Source of the DNA: Pseudomonas putida
Lineage (GTDB): Bacteria > Pseudomonadota > Gammaproteobacteria > Pseudomonadales > Pseudomonadaceae
Direction: 5' to 3'
DNA: 64,000 nucleotides
Assembly: GCA_029953615.1 (NCBI GenBank)
Contig: CP124529.1
Span: forward strand, 1,640,998-1,704,997
The notes under the pieces were generated by a model that searched no databases, was not told where the DNA came from, and saw nothing but the letters and a program-made list of their open reading frames with translations. Positions 1-9,807 of this stretch are shown here, one piece after another. A program made the translations under genes and the position numbers. Positions within the stretch are counted from its first letter, which is position 1. Each line of letters starts with the position of its first letter.

Positions 1-940
1 CGGTGTGCCAGTCGGCCTCGGTGGCCGGCTTGGCGTCGATGATCGCGCGGGTGCGCTCGCAGCCACGCAGCTCGACGCCCTTCTCCAGGAAGCGGCGGGC
101 CATTTCCGGCAGGAAGCGCTCGGCCACCTGCTGGTCGACCAGCAGGGTTTCCATGGCGCCACAGATGCCGTAGCGGTACGTCTTGGCGTTGAACGCCACG
201 CGCCAGGCCTTGTCCAGGTCGGCATGCCGGCTGACGTAGACGTGGCAGATACCGTCCAGGTGCTTGATCACCGGCACGCGGGCATCGCGACTGATGCGTT
301 CGATCAGGCCACGGCCACCACGCGGCACGATGACGTCGACGAACTCCGGCATGCTGATCAGCGCGCCCACGGCTTCGCGGTCGGTGGTCTCGACCACCTG
401 CACCACGGCTGCCGGCAGGCCGGCGGCGGCCAGCCCACGCTGGATGCAGGTGGCGATGGCGCGGTTGGAGTGGATGGCTTCGGAGCCGCCACGCAGGATG
501 GTCGCGTTACCCGACTTCAGGCACAGGCTGGCGGCATCGATGGTCACGTTCGGGCGTGATTCGTAGATGATCCCGATCACCCCCAGCGGCGTGCGCATCT
601 TGCCGACCTGAATGCCCGATGGGCGGTAGCTCATGTCGCGGATGGCACCGACAGGGTCCGGCAGGCTGGCCACCTGGCGCAGGCCGGTGATCATGCCGTC
701 GATACGCGCCGGAGTCAGCGCCAGACGGTCAAGCAGCGCCGGCTCCAGGCCGTTGGCACGGCCGGCGGCCAAGTCCAGCTCGTTGGCAGCGGTCAGCTCG
801 GCACGCGCGCCGTCCAGTGCGTCGGCGGCAGCCTGCAGGGCGCGGTTCTTCTGCGCGGTGCTGGCACGGCCGATCACCCGGGAAGCTTCACGGGCAGCGC
901 GACCCAGGCGGGTCATATAGTCAAGAACGGACTCAGTCAT
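1..940 (-). CDS. proA: Gamma-glutamyl phosphate reductase (3' end beyond window)
   Basis: Cytosolic NADPH-dependent reduction of gamma-glutamyl phosphate to glutamate semialdehyde, the second step of proline synthesis. Reverse translation from the ATG at 940 gives [13 protein letters not shown] and an unbroken frame of about 313 residues to the window edge; the family is usually close to 420 residues, so roughly the last quarter is missing. The catalytic cysteine is visible as C260 in the [11 protein letters not shown] motif, and the substrate region [14 protein letters not shown] is present. It is transcribed away from mpg. Family assignment is secure; only the partial state limits it. Confidence 0.96.
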   Translation of the reverse strand, partial: MTESVLDYMTRLGRAAREASRVIGRASTAQKNRALQAAADALDGARAELTAANELDLAAGRANGLEPALLDRLALTPARIDGMITGLRQVASLPDPVGAIRDMSYRPSGIQVGKMRTPLGVIGIIYESRPNVTIDAASLCLKSGNATILRGGSEAIHSNRAIATCIQRGLAAAGLPAAVVQVVETTDREAVGALISMPEFVDVIVPRGGRGLIERISRDARVPVIKHLDGICHVYVSRHADLDKAWRVAFNAKTYRYGICGAMETLLVDQQVAERFLPEMARRFLEKGVELRGCERTRAIIDAKPATEADWHT

Positions 941-1270
941 GGGTTCGGTGTCTTGGCGAAGGGGAAATCGGCTGATTATAACTGCCGCGCAGGTGTACGC
1001 CCAGCGGCGGGTGGCGGATGGTAGAAAATGGCTGGGGCATTGTGTAGGAAAGATGTAACCGGGGTTATCGAAAATTCTTTCTCCTGTTGCGGCCCTTTCG
1101 CGGGCGCGCCCGCTCCCACAGTGATTGCACAAGGCCCCGAGCCCTGTGGAGTACCTGTGGGAGCGGGCATGCCCGCGAAAGGACCTGCACAACCAACATT
1201 CCACTCGATTCAGCCTCGATTAAGCCATTCATTGTTATCATCCCCGCCTCCTCAACCGCGAACCGCCCGC
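941..1270. other. Intergenic region between divergent proA and mpg
   Basis: About 330 bases with no convincing gene. It must hold the promoters of proA (leftward) and mpg (rightward). Its only clear structure is a paired REP element at 1090-1185. Reading frames that extend upstream of mpg through the REP are not supported as coding. Confidence 0.6.
1090..1185. repeat. REP pair, type A
   Basis: Two inverted copies of the GGGAGCGGGC..GCCCGCGAA repeat (left copy near 1097-1120, right copy near 1153-1185) separated by about 35 bases. Each copy is itself palindromic. It lies in the proA-mpg intergenic region. Confidence 0.9.
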
Positions 1271-1939
1271 ATGCCAGCCTTGCCCGACAGTTTTTTCGAC
1301 CGCGACGCCCAGACCCTGGCCAAGGCCCTGCTGGGCAAAGTCATCCGCCATCGCCAAGGCAATCTGTGGCTGGCTGCGCGCATCATCGAGACCGAGGCCT
1401 ACTACCTCACCGACAAAGGCAGCCACGCCTCGCTCGGCTACACCGAAAAACGCAAGGCGCTGTTCCTCGATGGCGGGCACATCTATATGTACTACGCGCG
1501 CGGCGGCGACTCATTGAACTTCAGCGCCCACGGGCCGGGTAACGCGGTGCTGATCAAGTCCGCCTATCCTTGGCTGGACGCCCGCTCGGGGCCGAACAGC
1601 CTGGCACAGATGCAACTGAACAACCCCGATGCCAGCGGCAACCTCCGCCCGGCCGAGCGCCTGTGCGCCGGCCAGACCTTGCTGTGCCGGGCCCTGGGCC
1701 TGAAGGTGCCGCACTGGGACGCCCAGCGTTTCGACGCCGAGCGCCTGTACGTGGAGGATTGCGGCAATGCCGTGCCACGGATTATCCAGGCCGCCCGCCT
1801 GGGCATCCCGCAGGGACGCGACGAGCACCTGCCCTACCGGTTCGTCGATGCCGAATATGCCCGTTTCTGCACACGAAACCCGTTACGTCGCGGCCAGGTC
1901 GAAGGCCACGATTTCTTCATTCTCGAACAAGGAAGCTGA
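1271..1939 (+). CDS. mpg: DNA-3-methyladenine glycosylase, AAG/MPG family
   Basis: Removes alkylated purines in base excision repair. The 222-residue product starting MPALPDSFFDRD fits the single-domain AAG family. The catalytic glutamate is in the IIETEAYY motif (about residue 39), followed by the GGHIYMYYARGG and GPGNAVLIK segments that shape the flipped-base pocket. The frame is open upstream to 1028, but that extension runs through a REP element, so the ATG at 1271 is chosen. Three bases separate it from the next gene, suggesting co-transcription with the DedA-PAP2 gene. Confidence 0.93.
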   Translation: MPALPDSFFDRDAQTLAKALLGKVIRHRQGNLWLAARIIETEAYYLTDKGSHASLGYTEKRKALFLDGGHIYMYYARGGDSLNFSAHGPGNAVLIKSAYPWLDARSGPNSLAQMQLNNPDASGNLRPAERLCAGQTLLCRALGLKVPHWDAQRFDAERLYVEDCGNAVPRIIQAARLGIPQGRDEHLPYRFVDAEYARFCTRNPLRRGQVEGHDFFILEQGS

Positions 1940-1942
1940 ACC

Positions 1943-3259
1943 ATGGGCCAATGGCTCGACAGCCTGACCGGCTGGCTCAGCGCCAACCCGCAGTGGCTTG
2001 GCCTGGCGATTTTCCTGGTGGCCTGCATCGAGTGCCTGGCCATTGCCGGCATCATCGTGCCAGGCACCGTGCTGCTGTTCGCCGTCGCGGTACTGGCCGG
2101 TAATGGCGCCTTCAGCCTGGGCGAAACGTTACTGCTGGGCTTTCTCGGTGGCCTGGTGGGCGATGCCGTGTCGTACACGGTGGGCAAGTATTTCCACCAG
2201 AACATTCGCCGCTTGCCCCTGCTGCGCCACCATCCGGAATGGATCGGCAGCGCCGAGGCCTATTTCCAGCGCTATGGCATCGCCAGTCTGCTGGTAGGGC
2301 GCTTCATCGGGCCGCTGCGGCCGATGCTGCCGATGGTTGCCGGCATGTTCGACATGCCGCTGCCGCGCTTTATCGCCGTCAGCCTGGTGGCCGGGGCCGG
2401 CTGGGCGGTGGCCTACCTGCTGCCCGGCTGGGCTACCGGTGCAGCCATGCGTCTGCCCTTGCCGGAAGGCTTCTGGCTGGATGCCGGGATCATCGCCGGC
2501 ACCCTGGCCGTCATCATCGGGCTGAGCCTGAACACCAGCCTTCGCGATCAACGCCACGGCACCCGGCTGATCGCTGGCATGAGCTTCCTTGCCTTGGCCG
2601 CGGTGTTCCTCGGCTGGCCCTACCTGCATGAATTCGATCAGGGTGTGATGACACTGGTTCAGGAGCACCGCAGCCAGGCCATCGATGGCGCCGTGGTGCT
2701 GGTGACCCGCCTGGGCGATTTCCGCACCCAGCTGTTCCTCGGCGGCCTGCTGACCGGCCTGCTGCTGCTTGCCCGACAGTGGCGACATGCCATGTTCGCT
2801 GCGGGGGCACTGATGGGGACGGCGCTTGCAAACGGTACGCTGAAATGGCTGTTCGCCCGTGCCCGGCCGGAAGTGCTGAGCGATCCGTTGACCAGCTACA
2901 GCATGCCCAGCGGGCACAGCTCGGCGTCATTTGCGTTCTTCCTGGTGATGGCGGTGCTGGCCGGGCGCGGGCAACCGCCGCGGATGCGCCTCACCTGGGT
3001 GATGCTGGGTTGCATTCCGGCACTGGCGATTGCCCTGTCACGGGTGTATCTGGGGGCGCACTGGCCAACCGACATTCTCGCCGGGGCCCTGCTGGCGTGC
3101 TGCGTGTGTGCGCTCAGCCTGACACTGGTGCAGCGTCACCAGACGCTGCCTGCCTTGCCGCTGCGGGTGTGGTGGCTGGTGTTGCCGGCCTGTGTCGCGC
3201 TGCTGGCGTTCTTTGCAATGCATGCGCTGCCGCAGGCTTTGCTGCGGTATCAGTATTGA
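1943..3259 (+). CDS. DedA/PAP2 fusion membrane protein (bifunctional lipid carrier/phosphatase type)
   Basis: A 438-residue inner-membrane protein with two domains. Residues about 20-190 form a DedA/VTT domain with the GRFIGPLRPMLPMVAG motif (119-134). Residues about 230-430 form a PAP2 acid phosphatase domain with K301..RARP, PSGH (322-325) and SRVYLGAHWPTD (366-377), the three phosphatase signatures with catalytic histidines 325 and 373. Known relatives act on undecaprenyl or phosphatidyl phosphates; the substrate here cannot be told. It follows mpg by 3 bases. The fusion of a scramblase-like domain with a phosphatase suggests handling of a lipid phosphate at the periplasmic face (inference). 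Confidence 0.9.
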   Translation: MGQWLDSLTGWLSANPQWLGLAIFLVACIECLAIAGIIVPGTVLLFAVAVLAGNGAFSLGETLLLGFLGGLVGDAVSYTVGKYFHQNIRRLPLLRHHPEWIGSAEAYFQRYGIASLLVGRFIGPLRPMLPMVAGMFDMPLPRFIAVSLVAGAGWAVAYLLPGWATGAAMRLPLPEGFWLDAGIIAGTLAVIIGLSLNTSLRDQRHGTRLIAGMSFLALAAVFLGWPYLHEFDQGVMTLVQEHRSQAIDGAVVLVTRLGDFRTQLFLGGLLTGLLLLARQWRHAMFAAGALMGTALANGTLKWLFARARPEVLSDPLTSYSMPSGHSSASFAFFLVMAVLAGRGQPPRMRLTWVMLGCIPALAIALSRVYLGAHWPTDILAGALLACCVCALSLTLVQRHQTLPALPLRVWWLVLPACVALLAFFAMHALPQALLRYQY

Positions 3260-3271
3260 TATTGCCTGTAC

Positions 3272-3370
3272 TGGCCTCTTCGCGGGCCTGCCCGCTCCCA
3301 CAGAGATAGCGTCGCTCTCAAGCCTTATGCAGTACCTGTGGGAGCGGGCAAGCCCGCGAAGAGGCCGGCG
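3272..3370. repeat. REP pair, type A
   Basis: Two inverted GGGAGCGGGC repeats with outer GCCTCTT/AAGAGGC arms, located between two convergent genes (DedA-PAP2 and the LON-domain gene). It could act as a bidirectional terminator. Confidence 0.92.
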
Positions 3371-3387
3371 CAGGCAGTGAAGGCTGA

Positions 3388-3978
3388 TCAGGCAAACAGC
3401 TCTCCCTGAATCCGCTCCAGCAGCTTCTGGATCTCGCCCAACCGCTCCTGTGGCGAGTCGAGGCTGAGCAAATCCAGCTTGTCCTCTTCCATGAACGGCA
3501 GCAGGTACGCCAGCTGGTTGGACAACGCCTGGCGCCCGTCCACCGGGCGCGGCATGTCCAGAGCTTCGACCATCGGGTGCTCGCCCAGGGCCACCAGCAA
3601 CGCCAGAAGGTCTTCGTCCGCTTCGAGCAACGGGCTGTCCGCCTGCTCCGGCAACCATTGCACCTGCCCCACCAGCAACTGGTCCCTCTGCACCTCGGTG
3701 CTTTCCAGGTTAAAGCGCCGCACACCTTCCACCCGGATACCCAGCAAGCCGTTATCCTGCTGCACGAAATCGCGGATCAGCGCCTCACAGCCAATCGAGG
3801 CGACCACCGGCGGCGCCTTGCCGACCTGCTCACCTTCCAGGATGCACACCACACCAAAACCTTCGCCCCGCTTCATGCAGCGCCCGATCATGTCCAGGTA
3901 GCGCGCCTCGAAAATCTGCAAATCCAGGAAACAACCGGGAAACAGCACGGTATTGAGGGGAAACAGCGGTAGCGTCAT
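3388..3978 (-). CDS. LON substrate-binding domain protein (LON peptidase N-terminal domain only)
   Basis: The 196-residue product begins MTLPLFPLNTVLFPGC, the typical opening of the Lon N-terminal (LAN/PUA-like) domain, and continues with the IFEARYLDMI motif. There is no AAA+ ATPase or serine-lysine protease domain, so it is a stand-alone substrate-binding protein rather than a protease. Such proteins are common in Pseudomonas and have no established role. It lies 9 bases downstream of lrgB on the same strand, so it probably ends the lrgA-lrgB transcript. Confidence 0.88.
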   Translation of the reverse strand: MTLPLFPLNTVLFPGCFLDLQIFEARYLDMIGRCMKRGEGFGVVCILEGEQVGKAPPVVASIGCEALIRDFVQQDNGLLGIRVEGVRRFNLESTEVQRDQLLVGQVQWLPEQADSPLLEADEDLLALLVALGEHPMVEALDMPRPVDGRQALSNQLAYLLPFMEEDKLDLLSLDSPQERLGEIQKLLERIQGELFA

Positions 3979-3987
3979 TACAAGTCC

Positions 3988-4704
3988 TCAAGCCACCAGG
4001 CTGACCGCCAGCGGCAGGAACACCGCCGTGGCCACCCCCATCAGGCTCATCGCCAGCGCGGCAAAGGCGCCGCATTCGTCACTTTCCTGCAGGGCCACCG
4101 AAGTGCCCACCGCGTGCGCGGTCACGCCCAGCGACATGCCGCGCGCCTCGGGGCTGTGCACACCAAAACGGCTCAGCAGCGCCGGGCCGAAGATGGCTCC
4201 GATCACGCCGGTAATCAGCACGAATACCGCCGCCAGGGCCGCCACGCCGCCAATCTGTTCGGCCACCAGCATGGCAATCGGCGAGGTCACCGACTTCGGC
4301 GCCATGGTCATCAGGATCATGTGCTCGGCACCGAACCACCAGCCCAGCAACAGGCAGCACAGCGTGGCGAACAGGCCTCCGACTACCAGCGTAGTAAATG
4401 TGGGCCAGAACAGCTGCCGGATACGCCGCAGGTTGAGGTAAAGCGGCACGGCCAGGGCCACGGTGGCCGGCCCCAGCAGGATGTTCAGGATTTCGGTGCT
4501 TTTGCGGTATTCGCTGTAGTCGATGCCACACACTAGCAGCACGCCGATCACCAGCAACATCGACACCAGTACCGGCTGCAGGAAAATCCAGCGGGTCTTT
4601 TCGTAGGCCGCCAGCACCAGCTGATAGGCCCCAAGCGTGATGCCGATACCGAACAAGGGATGATGAACGACCGCATCCAGCGCGCCTTGCCAGTCGAGCA
4701 TCAT
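3988..4704 (-). CDS. lrgB: LrgB/CidB family membrane protein
   Basis: 238-residue polytopic inner-membrane protein of the LrgB family, with hallmark segments SPIAMLVAEQIGG and GTSVALQESDE. In Staphylococcus LrgAB modulates murein hydrolase activity and autolysis; related pairs are also implicated in export of small carboxylates such as pyruvate. Here the ATG overlaps the stop of the upstream LrgA gene by 4 bases (ATGA), so translation is likely coupled. The function in Pseudomonas is not settled. Confidence 0.88.
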   Translation of the reverse strand: MMLDWQGALDAVVHHPLFGIGITLGAYQLVLAAYEKTRWIFLQPVLVSMLLVIGVLLVCGIDYSEYRKSTEILNILLGPATVALAVPLYLNLRRIRQLFWPTFTTLVVGGLFATLCCLLLGWWFGAEHMILMTMAPKSVTSPIAMLVAEQIGGVAALAAVFVLITGVIGAIFGPALLSRFGVHSPEARGMSLGVTAHAVGTSVALQESDECGAFAALAMSLMGVATAVFLPLAVSLVA

Positions 4705-5063
4705 GGCTGCTCCTCACGCCGGCCCTGGCGGTGGATAAGCTTTTGCATCAACACGCCGACGAACACCAGGGTCACCAGGCAGGAAATCAGCAAGGCACCG
4801 GCTATGGCCCAGAAGTCGGCGGCGATGTCCCTGGCATACACCATCACCCCCACAGCCGGCGGTACCAGCAACAGCGGCAGGTAACGCAGCAGGCTGCTGG
4901 CGGCTTCGTTCAGCGGTTTGCCCACCTCACCACGGGCCATGAGGAAGCATAACAGCAGCAACAGGCCGATGATCGGCCCCGGCAGAAACGGCACCAACAG
5001 GTGGTTGATTGCCGTACCCACCAGTTGGAACAGCACCAGCCAGGTCAAACCACGCAACAGCAT
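4701..5063 (-). CDS. lrgA: LrgA/CidA family holin-like membrane protein
   Basis: About 120 residues with four predicted membrane helices and the LVPFLPGPIIGLLLLL motif typical of CidA/LrgA. Two in-frame ATGs exist (5069 and 5063). The GAGGGAG ribosome-binding sequence is spaced properly only for the second, so 5063 is preferred. First gene of the lrgA-lrgB-LON-domain group. The product is expected to oligomerise in the inner membrane and work with LrgB. Confidence 0.87.
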   Translation of the reverse strand: MLLRGLTWLVLFQLVGTAINHLLVPFLPGPIIGLLLLLCFLMARGEVGKPLNEAASSLLRYLPLLLVPPAVGVMVYARDIAADFWAIAGALLISCLVTLVFVGVLMQKLIHRQGRREEQP

Positions 5064-5206
5064 AAGCATCTCCCTCGGGCATGGCCGCCATTATAAGCAC
5101 GTGCCGCCATATACCGATATTCGTCGAAAAGCGCGCAACTTGACTGAAACGGTTCGCCGTGCTGATCTTGCACTTTCGTACCAACTGACAACCCGGAGAG
5201 TCCGCG

Positions 5207-5662
5207 ATGCCCTATGTACCGGTTACAGAGCTTTCGCAGTACGTTGGTAAGGAACTGGGCCGCTCGGCCTGGCTGAAGATCGACCAGCAGCGCATCAACC
5301 TGTTCGCCGAGGCGACGGGTGATTTCCAGTTCATCCATGTCGACCCGGAAAAGGCGGCGAAAACCCCGTTTGGCAGCACGATAGCCCACGGTTTCCTGAC
5401 GTTGTCGCTGATTCCCAAGCTGATCGAGGACATCCTGATACTGCCGCAAGGGCTGAAGATGGTAGTGAACTACGGCCTGGACAGCGTGCGGTTCATCCAG
5501 CCGGTCAAGGTCGACAGCCAGGTACGGCTCAAGGTAGACCTGGCCGAGGCGACAGAGAAGAGACCGGGGCAGTGGTTGCTCAAGGCGATTGCCACGCTGG
5601 AGATCGACGGTGAAGAGAAGCCTGCTTATATAGCTGAGTCGCTTTCCCTCTGCTTTGTCTGA
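5207..5662 (+). CDS. MaoC-like (R)-hydratase family protein
   Basis: 151-residue single hot-dog-fold protein. The hydratase motif is visible as [12 protein letters not shown] (about residues 37-48) followed by [11 protein letters not shown]; the Asp-His pair is the catalytic dyad of (R)-specific enoyl-CoA hydratases. It probably hydrates an enoyl-CoA, but the chain length and pathway cannot be read from sequence. The CCCGGAGAG sequence just upstream gives a fair ribosome-binding site. It is separated from prmA by a REP pair, so it is probably its own transcription unit. Confidence 0.88.
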   Translation: MPYVPVTELSQYVGKELGRSAWLKIDQQRINLFAEATGDFQFIHVDPEKAAKTPFGSTIAHGFLTLSLIPKLIEDILILPQGLKMVVNYGLDSVRFIQPVKVDSQVRLKVDLAEATEKRPGQWLLKAIATLEIDGEEKPAYIAESLSLCFV

Positions 5663-5666
5663 TTGA

Positions 5667-5742
5667 GCCATTCGCGGGCACGCCCGCTCCCACTGAGTTC
5701 GCGCAATGCCTGTGGGAGCGGGCGTGCCCGCGAAGAAGCCGG
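5667..5742. repeat. REP pair, type A
   Basis: Two inverted REP copies with a very short spacer, five bases after the MaoC-like gene and upstream of prmA. The left copy has CCCACTG in place of the usual CCCACAG. Confidence 0.9.
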
Positions 5743-5844
5743 CACGGTGTTCCGGCCTCCTCTACAAACCCACCGCACTCGCGTAAACTGCCAGCCTTCG
5801 TGCAGCCTAGGGCTGCCCCTGTCGATTTACCAAAGGTGCCCGCC

Positions 5845-6723
5845 ATGCCCTGGCTGCAAGTACGCCTGGCCATCAGCCCGGAACAAGCCGAAACCTACGA
5901 AGACGCCCTGCTCGAAGTGGGTGCTGTCTCGGTCACGTTCATGGATGCCGAGGATCAACCGATCTTCGAGCCAGACCTCAACACCACTCCGCTGTGGTCG
6001 CATACCCACCTGCTAGCCCTGTTCGAGGCCGATGCCGAGCCCGAGCAGGTGTTCTCCCACCTGCGCCTGCTGACCGGTGCCGAACTGCCCGAGCACCAGG
6101 CCGAGGTGATCGAGGATCAGGACTGGGAACGCAGCTGGATGGACAACTTCCAGCCAATGCGCTTCGGCCGCCGCCTGTGGATCGTGCCCAGCTGGCACGA
6201 GGCCCCGGAACAGGACGCGGTAAACCTGCTGCTTGACCCGGGCCTGGCGTTCGGCACCGGCACCCACCCGACCACAGCCTTGTGCCTGGAATGGCTCGAC
6301 GGCCAGCAGCTCGAAGGCACCCAGGTGCTGGACTTCGGCTGCGGCTCGGGCATCCTGGCGATTGCCGCGCTGCTGCTGGGCGCCCGCGAGGCGGTCGGTA
6401 CCGACATCGATGTGCAGGCCATCGAGGCTTCGCGCGACAACGCCCAGCGCAACGGCATCGCCGACGACAAGCTGGCGCTGTACCTGCCCGAGCACATGCC
6501 GGCCATGCAGGCCGATGTACTGGTCGCCAACATCCTCGCCGGCCCGCTGGTGTCGCTGGCACCGCAACTGTCCGGCCTGGTCCGCCCAGGTGGCCTGCTG
6601 GCGCTGTCGGGTATCCTCGCCGAACAAGGTGAGGAAGTGGCCGCCGCGTATGCCGCCGACTTCGAGCTGGACCCGATCGTCGTGCGCGACGGCTGGGTAC
6701 GCATCAGTGGTCGCCGCCGTTAA
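5845..6723 (+). CDS. prmA: Ribosomal protein L11 methyltransferase
   Basis: SAM-dependent methylation of ribosomal protein L11. The start at 5845 gives a 292-residue protein beginning [10 protein letters not shown], matching the usual PrmA opening; longer upstream frames are not needed. Visible signatures are [19 protein letters not shown], the SAM-binding loop [15 protein letters not shown], and VANILAGPL. The N-terminal ~100 residues form the L11-recognition domain. In many Pseudomonas prmA follows accC; here a MaoC gene precedes it. Confidence 0.96.
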   Translation: MPWLQVRLAISPEQAETYEDALLEVGAVSVTFMDAEDQPIFEPDLNTTPLWSHTHLLALFEADAEPEQVFSHLRLLTGAELPEHQAEVIEDQDWERSWMDNFQPMRFGRRLWIVPSWHEAPEQDAVNLLLDPGLAFGTGTHPTTALCLEWLDGQQLEGTQVLDFGCGSGILAIAALLLGAREAVGTDIDVQAIEASRDNAQRNGIADDKLALYLPEHMPAMQADVLVANILAGPLVSLAPQLSGLVRPGGLLALSGILAEQGEEVAAAYAADFELDPIVVRDGWVRISGRRR

Positions 6724-6765
6724 GCAGGCCTAGAATACTTTTCTGCACAGCTCCCGGATCGCCGC

Positions 6766-8134
6766 ATGACCGACAGTTTCGTCACCCAGTGCCCGCATTG
6801 CCAGACCAGCTTTCGCGTCACCCACCACCAGTTGAGCGTGGCCCGCGGCGTAGTGCGCTGTGGCCACTGCCTGCAGGTGTTCAACGCCGCCAGGCAATTG
6901 CTGGAACAGAGCCCTCCCGGGGCGGCCGACACAGCGGTCGCGCCAGCCCCGGCACCTGCGGCACCTGCGGCGCCTGCCGAGCCGACGGTAGAGCCCCGCC
7001 GCCGCCACTGAGCCTGCCAGCAGCGAGCGCAATACCTCTGCCGAGGACTGGGCGCTCACGGCCCAGGCGCTGGACGCCCTTGACCTCGACAAGGAGCTGG
7101 AGCGCCTGGAGCGTCGCAGCCAACCAGCACCGGCAAGCCAGGCCAACCAGGATGACGGGCTGCAGGCGCGGCGCGACGAGCTGCAGCCGGACGAGCATGG
7201 CGATGACTTGTTCGGCACGGCGACCGACGAGCCTTTCGAGACGCCGAAGGCAGCCGAACCCGCCCCCGTACTGCTGCGGGAGCCGAACCTTGAGCTGGAC
7301 CTGGAGCCCGCCCCCGGCGAGCGCACCGAGCCGACCCTGGGCGGCAACCTGGACCTGGACATCGATGACGAGCCGCCGGTACGCCGCGCCGCCGAAATCG
7401 CCGACCACCCTGAATTCGACGAACCGCTGCGCGCCAGTGATGACGACGACCCGGAGCCGGGTCTGAGCGCCCGCGATGACGAGCCGCTGGCACTGCACCT
7501 GTCGGCGCGCGATGACGACCCTGCCGAGCCGCTACCCGGCGAACGCCTGGAACCTGGCCTGGCCGGCAAAGCCGAGCGCCCGGCGCGCAAGGAGCCGCTG
7601 GTCGATGTGGTCGACGACCCGCTGCAACTGGACTGGGAAAAGCCCGCGCCCAACTGGGGCAAACGCCTGCTGTGGGGCTTTCTGACCCTGCTGGCCGCTG
7701 GCCTGCTGGCGTTCCAGTATGTGTGGTTCCACTTCGACGAAATGGCCCGCCAGGACCAGTACCGGCCGCTGTTCCAGCAAATCTGCCCGTTGGTCGGCTG
7801 CGAGGTACCGACCCGCGTCGATATCGGCCGAATCAAGAGCAGCAACCTGGTGGTACGCAGCCACCCGGACTTCAAGGGCGCGCTGATCGTCGACGCGATC
7901 ATCTACAACCGCGCACCATTCGCCCAGCCGTTCCCGCTGCTGGAGCTGCGCTTTGCCGACCTCAATGGCCAGCTGATCGCCAGCCGGCGCTTCAAGCCCA
8001 GCGAGTACCTGTCGGGCGAACTGGCCGGACGTGGCGAAATGCCCAGCCAGACCCCGATCCATATCGCCCTGGACATCCTCGACCCGGGGCCGAAGGCCGT
8101 GAACTACAGCTTGAGCTTCCGCTCGCCGGAATAA
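6766..8134 (+). pseudogene. Zinc-ribbon/DUF3426 membrane protein, frame broken near 6995
   Basis: The first 81 codons encode an MJ0042-type zinc ribbon (CPHCQTSF..VRCGHCLQVF, four cysteines) and a Pro/Ala-rich linker, then hit a stop at 7009-7011. Removing one C from the CCCC run at about 6993-6997 restores a frame that continues from 7001 without interruption to 8134, through an acidic linker, a membrane helix near 7660-7730 and a DUF3426 domain ([17 protein letters not shown]). Together the product would be about 455 residues. The two halves fit one known family arrangement, so this is either a sequencing insertion or a recent frameshift. Function unknown; it sits between prmA and dusB. Confidence 0.85.
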
Positions 8135-8145
8135 ATACCAGTCTC

Positions 8146-8240
8146 GCCCCTTTGTGGGAGCGGGCAAGCCCGCGAACCAGGCGCCGCGGTGGATGGCACG
8201 GGCTCCGCCCGTGTTCGCGGGCTCGCCCGCTCCCACAGGG
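8146..8240. repeat. REP pair, type A, outward arrangement
   Basis: Two inverted REP copies in the opposite relative order to most others here (GTGGGAGCGGGC first, GCCCGCTCCCAC last), with an internal GCACGGGC..GCCCGTG hairpin in the spacer. Lies between the DUF3426 gene and dusB. Confidence 0.88.
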
Positions 8241-8394
8241 TGCCGAGCAACCCCCAAGCCTTCCCATACCAAATGTCATAAGCCGACAGCTGTTCAGATT
8301 TTATCCAAATCCATCTTTATCCGGTCATCGAGAGCGGGTATCATGCCAACCCTTTTTCGAACTCCAAGATTCGGCCCCACAACAGGGATCACCT

Positions 8395-9409
8395 ATGTCG
8401 GCGGTACGCATCGGCCCATACACACTACGTAACAACCTGATCCTCGCGCCCATGGCCGGGGTCACGGACCAGCCTTTCCGTACGCTTTGCCAGCGCCTGG
8501 GCGCCGGCATGGTGGTGTCGGAAATGGTTTCCAGCGACATGAGCCTGTGGAACAGCCGCAAGTCGAGCCTGCGCCGCATCCATGAAGGTGATCCCGAGCC
8601 ACGCTCGGTACAGATCGCCGGTGGTGATGCGCAGATGATGGCAGCGGCGGCAAAGGCCAACGTCGAAGCGGGCGCCCAGATCATTGATATCAACATGGGC
8701 TGCCCGGCAAAAAAAGTCTGCAACAAAGCCGCAGGCTCTGCTTTATTGAGAGATGAAGCCTTGGTCAGCGAGATCCTCCACGCCGTGGTAGGCGCCGTGG
8801 ACGTTCCGGTGACCCTGAAGATCCGCACCGGTTGGGACCGGGCGAACAAGAACGGTCTGAACGTGGCGAGGATCGCCGAGCAGTCCGGCATCCAGGCGCT
8901 GGCGGTACATGGCCGCACACGCGCCGACCTTTACACCGGCGAAGCCGAATACGACACCATCGCTGCCATCAAGCAGGCGGTGTCGATCCCGGTTCTTTGC
9001 CAACGGCGATATCACCTCGCCAGAAAAGGCCCGGGCGGTGCTGGATGCCACCGGGGTCGATGGCTTGTTGATCGGCAGGGCCGCCCAAGGGCGGCCATGG
9101 ATCTTTCGCGAGATCGAGCATTACCTGCGCACTGGCGAACACCTGCCAGCGCCGCAGCTGGACGAAGTGGAACGCATCCTGCTGGAGCACCTGGCCGCGC
9201 TGCATGCCTTCTATGGCGATGTGATGGGCGTACGTATCGCCCGCAAGCACGTTGGCTGGTACCTGGCAACACGACCCGGCGGCAAGGAGTTTCGCTCCCG
9301 GTTCAACGCTTTGGAAGACACACAAGCGCAGTGCGCCAACGTTCGCGCGTTTTTCAGCGAACGTCGACAGAGCCTTGAGACAGAGGACGGACAAGGGGTG
9401 GCCGCATGA
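8395..9409 (+). pseudogene. dusB: tRNA-dihydrouridine synthase B, frame broken near 8995
   Basis: FMN-dependent reduction of uridine to dihydrouridine in tRNA. The start [15 protein letters not shown] at 8395 leads through [25 protein letters not shown] (with the catalytic cysteine) and [11 protein letters not shown]. After SIPV the frame shifts at the CCGGTTCTTTGCC stretch (8991-9003); the next frame continues [31 protein letters not shown] and ends at 9409. One extra base explains the break. Total length about 337 residues matches the family. The ATG of fis overlaps the stop, as in the classical dusB-fis operon, where fis depends on this transcript. An intact gene is likely in the real genome. 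Confidence 0.9.
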
Positions 9410-9726
9410 CGATGATGACCGAGACATTTGTGAGTGGAACAACGCCCGTGAGCGACAACGCCAACCTGAAACAGCACCTCAACACGCCGAGCGAAGAGGG
9501 CCAGACCCTTCGCGACAGCGTCGAGAAGGCGCTGCACAACTACTTCGCCCACCTGGAAGGCGCGACCGTGACGGACGTGTACAACCTGGTGCTCTCCGAA
9601 GTCGAGGCGCCCCTGCTCGAAAGCGTGATGAACTACGTGAAGGGCAACCAGACCAAGGCCAGCGAGATGCTCGGGCTGAACCGAGGCACCCTGCGCAAGA
9701 AGCTCAAACAGTACGACTTGTTGTAA
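9406..9726 (+). CDS. fis: DNA-binding protein Fis
   Basis: Small nucleoid protein that bends DNA and activates or represses many promoters. The 106-residue product ends with the Fis helix-turn-helix, [21 protein letters not shown], and carries the [12 protein letters not shown] dimerisation helix before it. Start ATG at 9406 overlaps the dusB stop (ATGA), implying translational coupling. An internal ATG at 9412 is the alternative. A rho-independent terminator follows directly. Confidence 0.96.
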   Translation: MTMMTETFVSGTTPVSDNANLKQHLNTPSEEGQTLRDSVEKALHNYFAHLEGATVTDVYNLVLSEVEAPLLESVMNYVKGNQTKASEMLGLNRGTLRKKLKQYDLL

Positions 9727-9743
9727 GCCAGAATCCCAACCAG

Positions 9744-9777
9744 AAAAGGCGGCTCCCTGAACAGAGGCGCCTTTTTT
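9744..9777 (+). terminator. Rho-independent terminator of dusB-fis
   Basis: AAGGCG (9746-9751) pairs with CGCCTT (9768-9773), with an inner CTC/GAG extension, followed by a six-T run. It stands 20 bases after the fis stop. Confidence 0.85.
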
Positions 9778-9807
9778 GCTGACTCCACCGCGTTATTGGA
9801 ACCCGAA

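Noticed and set aside
1028..1270. N-terminal extension of Mpg
   Set aside because: It translates the REP element; family alignments begin at the ATG at 1271.
6994..9003. Programmed frameshifts in the DUF3426 gene and dusB
   Set aside because: No slippery heptamer, stimulatory structure or known precedent. Similar one-base insertions in unrelated genes nearby make an error more likely.
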